Positions 1 through 7,600 of a stretch of DNA of 15,246 bases are shown here, piece after piece. Location of the stretch: the NCBI GenBank assembly GCA_934402125.1, contig CAKRTY010000006.1, positions 1-15,246 on the forward strand. Reading direction: 5' to 3'. Position 1 is the stretch's first letter. Each line of letters starts with the position of its first letter. Below the pieces are notes generated by a model that saw only the letters and a program-made list of their open reading frames with translations, had not been told where the DNA came from and did not search any database. The DNA comes from an uncultured Anaerosacchariphilus sp. GTDB lineage: Bacteria > Bacillota > Clostridia > Lachnospirales > Lachnospiraceae. The position numbers and the translations under genes are program-made.

Positions 1-172
1 TTCCTATACTGCCTATACGTTCGGATTGTCCATGAGCTCCAACGGATAATCGCCCAGACGCTCTACTTCAATTCATCATTTCCTGTAATTACCCGCCAAA
101 CGACAGAAACACTTATTTCTTTGTCTTTAACACACGGGAACCGAAAGCTTTTCTCATCCTTCTGTTAAAATC
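1..172. other. Non-coding stretch downstream of the VOC gene
   Basis: No convincing gene, RNA or terminator is visible. On the minus strand, 13-72 is a short open frame (IEVERLGDYPLELMDNPNV, then TAG) with protein-like composition. It has a stop immediately upstream and no start or ribosome binding site, so it may be the decayed end of a gene. A 14-codon minus-strand frame starting with an ATG just after an AGAAGG also occurs next to the VOC stop, but its spacing is poor. I see no GC-rich hairpin with a T-run to end the pfkB-VOC transcript. Confidence 0.4.
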
Positions 173-598
173 TCAGCCAAGCGCCTTCACTGCCTTTTCC
201 TTTTCCTCTTCGGATGCAAATTTCTGGATAAATTCTATCACCTCATGGTTTGGTCCGAGAATCGTTACGTACTCCACGCCATGTTCCCAATAAGGCAAAA
301 ATGCCGGGCCCTCATTGATATGATAACCTGCTTCCCTGACTTCCTTTACACAGGCTACGATATCCGTACAGTTCAGAGCCACATGATCGATAGCGCCGGT
401 AGCATTTGTTGCGCCTCCATCCTTCTCATAGGTCTCGATGATAATGCTGCCATGCTCAAAGAACTTCACCGGCTGCCCGCCATAGGTGGTCTCCCATTTC
501 AGCTTAAAACCAAGACCCAGATAAAATTCCTCTGTCTTTTTGATATCGTCTGTAGGTATTCCGATGTGCTGATAACCCTCTACATAATTTGTAAGCAT
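173..598 (-). CDS. VOC-family (glyoxalase/bleomycin-resistance fold) protein
   Basis: 141 residues, a usual length for a single-chain VOC protein made of two beta-alpha-beta-beta-beta repeats. The first repeat runs from about residue 8 (YQHIGIPTDD) to 58 and the second from about 69 (IDHVALN) to 126 (IEFIQ). The four family metal-ligand positions are all filled: H11, E55, H72 and E122, so it probably binds a divalent metal as a soluble cytoplasmic enzyme. The ATG at 598 is chosen because AAAGGAGA lies just upstream at good spacing. A longer frame from a TTG at 637 would overlap the kinase stop and has no comparable site. The gene starts 35 nt after the PfkB-family kinase and is probably co-transcribed with it. 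Lactoylglutathione lyase, methylmalonyl-CoA epimerase-like or sugar-phosphate roles are all possible; the fold and metal site are clear but the substrate is not. Confidence 0.88.
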   Translation of the reverse strand: MLTNYVEGYQHIGIPTDDIKKTEEFYLGLGFKLKWETTYGGQPVKFFEHGSIIIETYEKDGGATNATGAIDHVALNCTDIVACVKEVREAGYHINEGPAFLPYWEHGVEYVTILGPNHEVIEFIQKFASEEEKEKAVKALG

Positions 599-633
599 AA
601 TAATCTCCTTTCTTTCATCACTCAGATATTTTT

Positions 634-1575
634 TCAATTTTCCGCAAGAAACTGCTCAACCTTCTCTCTGGTCGGCAGAGACGAAATTGCTCCCTTCTCC
701 TGTACAGAAAGAGAACCGCTCACATTGCCGTATTTTACCGCCTCCTTAAGAAGCTCCGCATTCAGCTGATCCACGGAAGATACACCGTGATTCAGCACGC
801 AGGAAAGGAAACCGCCCCAGAACGCGTCCCCGGCTCCTGTGGTGTCTGCCACATGGGATACCGGAAAGCCCGGAACCACATAGGATTTTCCGTCGTAGAA
901 GAGCTCAGCGCCGTCGCCGCCCAGCGTCAGAACTGCCGCAGCAATATCATATTCCTTCATGACGTTCAAAAGGTTGTCATGTCCTCCTACCATATCGATC
1001 TCCTCGTCGGAAAGCTTCAGGAAATCCACATATTTCAGAATGGACAGTACCTTCTCCGTGCAGGCCTTCTTGTCATTTTTCCACATCACGTCGCGGTAAT
1101 TGATATCAAAGCCTACCAGCCTGCCCAGCTCCTTTGCCCTGGCCATGGCATACTCTGTCGCTTCCACCGCCGGTCCGGCAGAGAGACTGCAGGAACCCGC
1201 CTGTACGATACGGCAATCCTTCAGATCCTCGTCCCGGATCTCGCTCTTGTCCAGCAGCATGTCCGCGCCGGGCTTTCTCGCGAAGGTAAAGCTTCTGTCA
1301 TTGTGCTCATTCAGAGATACGAACGCCATGGTTGTGGTCGCCTCGTCTGTCATCTCCGGCGCCAGCGGTTCCACCTGGTTTTCTCTCAGAGTTTCCAGCA
1401 AAAACTTTCCAAAATCATCATTTCCCACTTTGCAGTACATGCCTGCCTTCAGACCGTTTCTCGCTGCGCTGATGGCCACATTTGCCGGTGCCCCTCCCGC
1501 GTTTCTGACGTAGCTTGCCTTCTCCTGTCCCGGAAGGAAATCAATCACCATTTCGCCAATTGTAATAAACTCCAT
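634..1575 (-). CDS. PfkB-family carbohydrate kinase, fructokinase-like
   Basis: 313 residues, the normal length for the ribokinase/fructokinase family, which transfers phosphate from ATP to a sugar hydroxyl in the cytoplasm. The N-terminal family signature is present (GGAPANVAISAARNG from residue 27). So is the C-terminal signature with the anion hole and catalytic base (DTTGAGDAFWGGF, catalytic Asp at D250). The N-terminus (MEFITIGEMVIDFLPG) resembles bacterial fructokinases, but fructose is an inference. The ATG at 1575 is preceded by AGGAGGG. A longer frame from an ATG at 1629 would begin about five bases after the predicted transcription start and lacks a ribosome site, so it is rejected. 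The gene is first in a two-gene operon with the VOC gene and has its own promoter (1641-1668) and a palindrome in its leader (1605-1625). Alternatives are 2-keto-3-deoxygluconate kinase or another PfkB sugar kinase. Confidence 0.92.
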   Translation of the reverse strand: MEFITIGEMVIDFLPGQEKASYVRNAGGAPANVAISAARNGLKAGMYCKVGNDDFGKFLLETLRENQVEPLAPEMTDEATTTMAFVSLNEHNDRSFTFARKPGADMLLDKSEIRDEDLKDCRIVQAGSCSLSAGPAVEATEYAMARAKELGRLVGFDINYRDVMWKNDKKACTEKVLSILKYVDFLKLSDEEIDMVGGHDNLLNVMKEYDIAAAVLTLGGDGAELFYDGKSYVVPGFPVSHVADTTGAGDAFWGGFLSCVLNHGVSSVDQLNAELLKEAVKYGNVSGSLSVQEKGAISSLPTREKVEQFLAEN

Positions 1576-1604
1576 ATACCCTCCTGTCTCATCACTCTTG
1601 TATT

Positions 1605-1625
1605 TTAAAGTGCGCTCCACTTTAA
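1605..1625. promoter_or_regulatory. Perfect inverted repeat in the pfkB leader, operator-like
   Basis: TTAAAGTG, five bases, then CACTTTAA: two perfect 8-base arms around a CGCTC centre. It lies roughly 10-30 nt after the predicted transcription start and before the ribosome site. That is a common place for a repressor roadblock operator. An RNA hairpin is the alternative. There is no T-run after it, so it is not a standard terminator. Confidence 0.6.
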
Positions 1626-1640
1626 TCATCCGATACTAAA

Positions 1641-1668
1641 ATCATAACAATAAACACAGAAAAGTCAA
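1641..1668 (-). promoter_or_regulatory. Sigma-A-type promoter for the pfkB-VOC operon
   Basis: On the minus strand TTGACT (1668-1663) is followed after 16 bases by TATGAT (1646-1641). Both hexamers are one base from consensus. The -35 box begins about 11 nt after the stop codon of the giant surface-protein gene. This suggests pfkB can be transcribed independently, although no terminator separates the two genes. Confidence 0.7.
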
Positions 1669-1679
1669 TCCCTGTTTTA

Positions 1680-4600
1680 TCAGTTCCGGTTTCTCCTTCT
1701 CACAGTAATAAGCAGTAAAAGTCCCACCGCCAAAACCAAAAGCATTCCCCAGGCTTCCATCTGTGCCCTGTCTCCCATGGGTGCCGCAGCCACCTGCCGC
1801 GGTTTTCCATGACTGGCCCTCTGCTCCGGCTTTTTCTCATTCAAAAGCGTTTTTTCCACCTGAACCAGCTTTCTGTCCTCTCCTGCGTAAGCAAACGTAA
1901 ATTCCTGTTTGTCCTCCGAGAGCTGATAGCCCTCCGGCGCTTTCGTCTCTTTTACATAATAGCTGCCAAAGGGAAGATCCGCCGTAAAGACCGCTCTGCC
2001 GTCCGCGCCCGTCCGGACTGTTTCCAGAAGGGTATCCGTTTCCGTCAGATAAAGGCTTATCTCTGCGCCTTCCAACGCTTCTCCGGTATCTTTATCCCGC
2101 TCATTCACAGTCACCTCTGCCTTCTGCCTGGGATTCAGCCAGGAAAGCAGCCCCTGCTGTGGCTCCACCGAACTGGTAAAGCCGTCCCGGTAAGCCAGGG
2201 TAAGGAGCAGCGGATTTTCCTCCCGCACATAGCCCTCCACCGTTTCCTGCTCCCGAATCTCATACTGCCCCAGATAGAGTTCTTCGAAGCTCAGCTGACC
2301 AAGGCTGTCTGTTTTTCCGACTGCCTCCTTTAATTCTGAACGGACGCCGGTCATCACCTGTTCCCCCTTCCGGAAGCAGATTCCTGTTACCCCGTCCGGA
2401 TGCTCGATATCCTCTGCAGCGTAAACGGCAAAGCTTACACCCTCCAATCCTGTTCTCCGATAACGGAAGACTCCGGCAAGCAGATTGCCGATTCGTTCCG
2501 TCATAGTCAGTCCATCCAGAATTTCACCTTCCTTATTCAGCCGGATCCGGCCTGTCACGAAGGGGCTTTCCAGAATGATCCGCGTCGGTTCAGGCACCGC
2601 CTCCCTGTCAAGCTTTCCGTCTGCCATCGTCTCTCCCGGAACATCCTGTATCCGGAAGGCTACCTGCGCTCCCTCCGGCTTAGACAATTCCGCGTTCGCA
2701 GACTCCAGGCTTGCTCCGGTAAACTTCATCAGATAACCATCCCGGGGCATATGTTCGGTGATTGTGTAAGACTTATCCACCGATAACCCCCGAATGGTAT
2801 AACCATTATCCACTCTGGTAATCCATGCATCCACACTTTGTCCTGCTTCATCTGTAATTTCCAGAGCCGCGCCTGCCAGCTCCTTATGAGTCAAATCGTC
2901 CTCCAGCCGGACATTCACGATGACCGGCGCATTTTCCACAAAGTCCCAGAAATTCAGATAATGAACGGAATCATTCTCCTTATCCTTTGCCACGTCATAC
3001 CGAATCTCCTTCGTACTGCTGTAATACCCCTCCGGGGCTTTTGTCTCCCGGATCCGGTACAGGCCAATCGGTACGTCTGTCACGAAACGGGCAAGACCGT
3101 CCGTTCCGGAAAAGGCTGTCTCTATCTCCGTTCCCTCCGGATAAATCACCTGTCCGAAGATATTTTGGATATCCTCTGCCGCATAAAGGGTAAAGGCTGC
3201 GCCGGACACTCCCATCTGTTTCTCGTCCTCTACGCCGTATTTCTGCACCAGCATTCCGATGCGGCGGGGCGCTTCCGGATTCGGATCCGTTTCCGGCTTT
3301 TCAATCTCCTGCTTCGGGTTTTCAAAGCGAAGCGCTGTCGCTCCCCGGACGTCCGCCGTCTGCGTACAGTTGGCCGGATCCCGGTAATATCCTGTGGGAG
3401 CTTTTACCTCCACCACCCGGTAGCTTCCGTTCGGCAGACCTGTCACCTCTGCCTTTCCGTTCTCCCCGGTCCGCAGCACCCATTGCGCTTTTGCGCCGTC
3501 CGGCAGGGTCCGTTCCGCCTGTACCAGTTTTCCTTCCGTCACCTCTATCGTAACATACTGCATGGAGCCGGTTTCCTTCTGTGCCTCGTAACACTCCAGA
3601 ACCAAATCCTGTTTGGCAAAAAGGATTTCACCCTTGCCGTCCGGATACGAAATCTCTTTTTGCGCCTGCAGGACATACTCTGCCCCCGGGAGACCCTGTA
3701 TCTCATAAACCGGCGTCTCAAGCCGGTTGCCTGCCGCGTCCGCACTGCGTTCTGTCCGTACCGGTACCGGTCCTTCCTTGGTAATCTCCAATGTACCCAT
3801 ACCCGGCTTCGCAAAAATACTTACTACCTGAAGCTTCGTCTCATCCCGGACTGTAAACCTGATTTCCCGCTCTTCCTTTCCGGCAGAATACCTTTTGTCC
3901 AGCTCTACGCTATCCTCTTTCTTTGTCTCGTAAGCTGCTTTCAGCAGGATTTCCTCTCCGTAACCGGCGGGCTTTACCAGCTCTTTGATCAGGTAATTTT
4001 TCCCAATCTCCAGTCTCCGGATAACCGGATTCCGATTCGCCCTTGTTACAAACGTCTCTACAACGCGCCCCGCTTCATCGGTTACCTGCAGAGTAGCTCC
4101 GGATAATTCTGTCTCCGTAAACCAGTCCATCAGGTTAATCTGCACCCGGATGGGCGCATTTTTCACCACACCCTTCAGGCGGATCTGTTCCCTCTGATCC
4201 TCCCGGTAGGAAGCGTCTGCGTTGACTCTTATGGCGCTGCCTGCATACCCGTCCGGAGCCTGAAGCTCCTTCACATAATAGCTGCCCAGAGGAAGATCCT
4301 GGGAAAAGACCGCCTGCTCTATCTTACCTTCTGAATTTTGCGCCGTCTGCGCCTGTCCAAGAAGGGTATCCTTTTTTACCAGCAGCCGCCCCCGGTAATC
4401 CAGGATATCCTTCGCCGCATACAGGCCAAAGACGGCTCCCGCCACCTGCTTTCCATTCTCTGTATCCTGCTTTTCGATCGCCAGCCGTACTTTCTGACGG
4501 GGATTCTCATAGACGGTATCCCGGTAAATGACCGGCACCTTCTGCCCTGCGTAGGCGATTTCAATTCTCCGCGGCTTTGCGTTTTCCGGGCTCAGGGCAA

Positions 4601-7600
4601 AGCCCTCTCCCGCCTTCACCTGGGTTACTGTATACACGCCCAACGGAAGTCCCCTGGCGATCTCTGTCCCGGCCCAGTCCTCCTGACCGGTCCAGGTCTG
4701 CCCGTTTTCATCTGTGGTCAGCGTAACAACCCGTTCCCCTGCCGGATAAAGTAATTCTCCTGCCGTTCCTTCCTGGGAATAAATCGCCTCTGCCGCCCGG
4801 ATTTCAAATACCGCCCCACTGACAGGCTTTTTCCCATAGACAAAGCTCCAGCCCTCCCGGCCGGATTTTGCCGATACAAGCTGTTCTCCCTCTGCATACA
4901 CTGCGATCTTCCCGATAGCAGGCGTATTTTTCTGCCGCACCTTTACCACAAAGGCTCCCGCTTCGGCGTCATACGCAGCTTCTCCCGAGGAAATCAGGAA
5001 TTTCACCCGGCTCTCCGGAACCGGCTTCCATGTTCCTGTTTTCTCCGTTTCGTAAAAGGTATGATTTCCGGTAGTCCCCGTTTCTTTTTTGGCAATCACG
5101 CCCTCATGTCCCTGCAAAATATATCCGTCCGGGGCGGACACCTCCTGCAGCTCGTAAATTCCGGCCGGGAGCGGCGACGGCGTATCCACCCAGAAACTTT
5201 CTGTTCCGTCTGGCAGCCCCCTTTTTCTCGTAACAAAGGGGGTTGCTTCGGTTCCCAGCTGGTTTCCCTGGCTGTACTGCACCACCAGATCCCCGTATTT
5301 CTTCTTATAATCCTTCTTCCGCGCGGTACTCCATTCTGCCGTATAATAAGAAAACCATGCTCCTTCCGTATCGTGGATCACATAAGCCGCCCCTTCCTTC
5401 AGTACGGTCCTGCCGCTCCATGCGTCAGCTTTTTCCACACGCACCAGCGCACTGACCGGACGATCCTGCAGAATCACCATATCCTCCAGCTTCTTTCCCA
5501 TGCCGTCCCCTGCGCTTACTCCGTCCTCGTCATCTCCGGTCACCTGCATGACAAAGGGCCTGGTGGCGATCCGGTTCTTCGGAACAGTCGTTTCAACTAC
5601 CAGATACCGGCCATAGGGCAGTCCCGGAGTCGTTACCTGCCCCCGGCTATCGCTGAACAGCTCGCCCACCAGATATTCCCGGTCATGTTCTGTCTCATAA
5701 TGACAGCCCGCCCCGTAATCTACCTGTTTTACCAGTTTTCCGGCTTTTACTTCCGCACTTTCCGGCTCCGCGAACACTCTGGCCGGACAGGAACCCCGGA
5801 CCGCCCGGTAATCCAGCGCCTGTCCGTCCCGGAAATCGTCTATCACTGCCTGTACCACATCTGCATCCGATAGTTCCTTATATCTGCCTCCCGCAAATTC
5901 CGATAACAGATACACGGAAAAACCTGCTCCCTCCAACGGATCCAGCCGATCCGTCCTGTCGGTGCCCGCCACTTTATAAAAGGTCAGCTTCTGCTTCTTC
6001 ACCGGTTCGTCCAATCGGATATCCCGGATTTCTACCGTCTGCACCGCTTCCCCCTGCCATTCCAGAGTAAAGGGACAGGGCTCCGGGTTCACCAGATATC
6101 CTTCTCCCGCCGCCTGTTCCTGGAGATAATAGCTTCCCAGTTCCAGATTCTCAATGCTGACCTGACAGCCTGTCCCTATGATAAGGGTGTCCGTCCCGGA
6201 CGGATCCTGACGGTACTGCCGGACGCCGTCCTTGCTCCCTATCAGGCGCAGCGGAATCTCTTCGTCCTTCCGATACAGTACGCCAGTGGTTCCGTCCCCA
6301 TGGCGCAGTTCCTCCCCGGCGTAAAGCTTGTAGGTAGCTCCGCTTAAGGACGCGTCTCCCTGGGAAATGGCACTCTTTCCTTCCGCGTCATTCTTACAGA
6401 ATAAAACCCGCCCCAGAACCCGCTGATTTTCAAAGGTTCCGGACTGATTATTGGTTATCTGCACCGTTTTTTTATTGTCTTCATGGTTTGGGGAAATCAC
6501 GACATCGTAGCTCTGTTTTTCCGTCTCTGTCTTCCAGTCGCCGTAATATCCTTTCGGTGCCTGCGTCTCCACAATCCGGAATTTTCCCTGATTATCCGGG
6601 GCGTAATAGAGCCAGGAGGGCGTCTGGTATACACCCGGTTCCGTCTCCTTTAGCTTCATCATTGCCGGACTGCCATGCATGGTTCCCGTCTCATAGGGCT
6701 GACCAGTCCCATCGGTGGTTCCCTGATAAGGCTGGTAAGACCCGGCTTTCCGGCTCCAGCAGTAAACAGAAAATTCCGCGCCGCTTAAGGGATTTCCTGT
6801 TTCTCCATCCACCTTTTTTAACTGCGCCTTTACCTTAAAGGGTTCATTGTACAGCCGGGTTTCCACCTCCGCGCCTTCCGTTTCCACCGAAGGAAGCTGC
6901 GTGAAGTAATCCGGCGTCCGCTCCGTTACCTGATAGGTAATCTTTCTTCCTCGTTCGTCATATCGAATCAGCGGCTTTTCACTTCCGTCCGGCATTACCC
7001 TCCTGGTAAAGCTGTAACGCCAGCCCCGGCTTCCATTGGTCAGCACATGATTGACCTGAATGGCTGTCGTCTGTCCCGGAAGCGTCCGCATTAAGCGCAC
7101 ATTCAGGCTTGCCGCCTGGGAGCCTGTTACCGTCCAGTATTTCTGCCCTTTAAAATGTACCGTTCCGTATTTCAGTGTCGGCGTCAGAACGCCTGTCTTT
7201 CGCGTCTGCTGATGATACATACCACCGTCAATGCTGTAATCCAGAATCGCTCCCGCTTTATCCGGATCGCTACTACTCTGATCCCGGTTCGTCGGATAAA
7301 GCGCTTCGGACAGCGCATAACGATAGGCGTCCTTAAGCCGCAGTTTTACCGTACAGCGATAGGTTTTTCCGGCTCCCTCCGGCACGTTCCAGATCAGCTT
7401 CCCACTGTTTTTATCCAGGGTGGCCTGTCCGCCGTCTGCGCTCAGCACTTCCACCGGCTCCCAGTATTTTGTCTCAATCTGATCCGTCAATGTCTTCTGT
7501 ACCGCTTTTACCTCCGAAGCCTTCTTTTCAATATTCAAAAGTGTTTTCGCGAAAGCAGAGCCGTTTCCTCCGTCAAAGGAAAGGGTCTGCCAGAAATTGG

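Noticed and set aside
599..637. Upstream TTG start for the VOC protein, adding 13 residues
   Set aside because: The ATG at 598 has a much better ribosome site and begins right before the conserved first strand. The longer form overlaps the kinase stop.
1605..1625. Palindrome as a terminator for the surface gene
   Set aside because: The stem is A+T-rich, has no T-run after it, and lies downstream of a good promoter for pfkB.
1576..1629. Upstream start for the PfkB kinase
   Set aside because: It falls almost at the predicted transcription start, crosses the palindrome and has no ribosome site.
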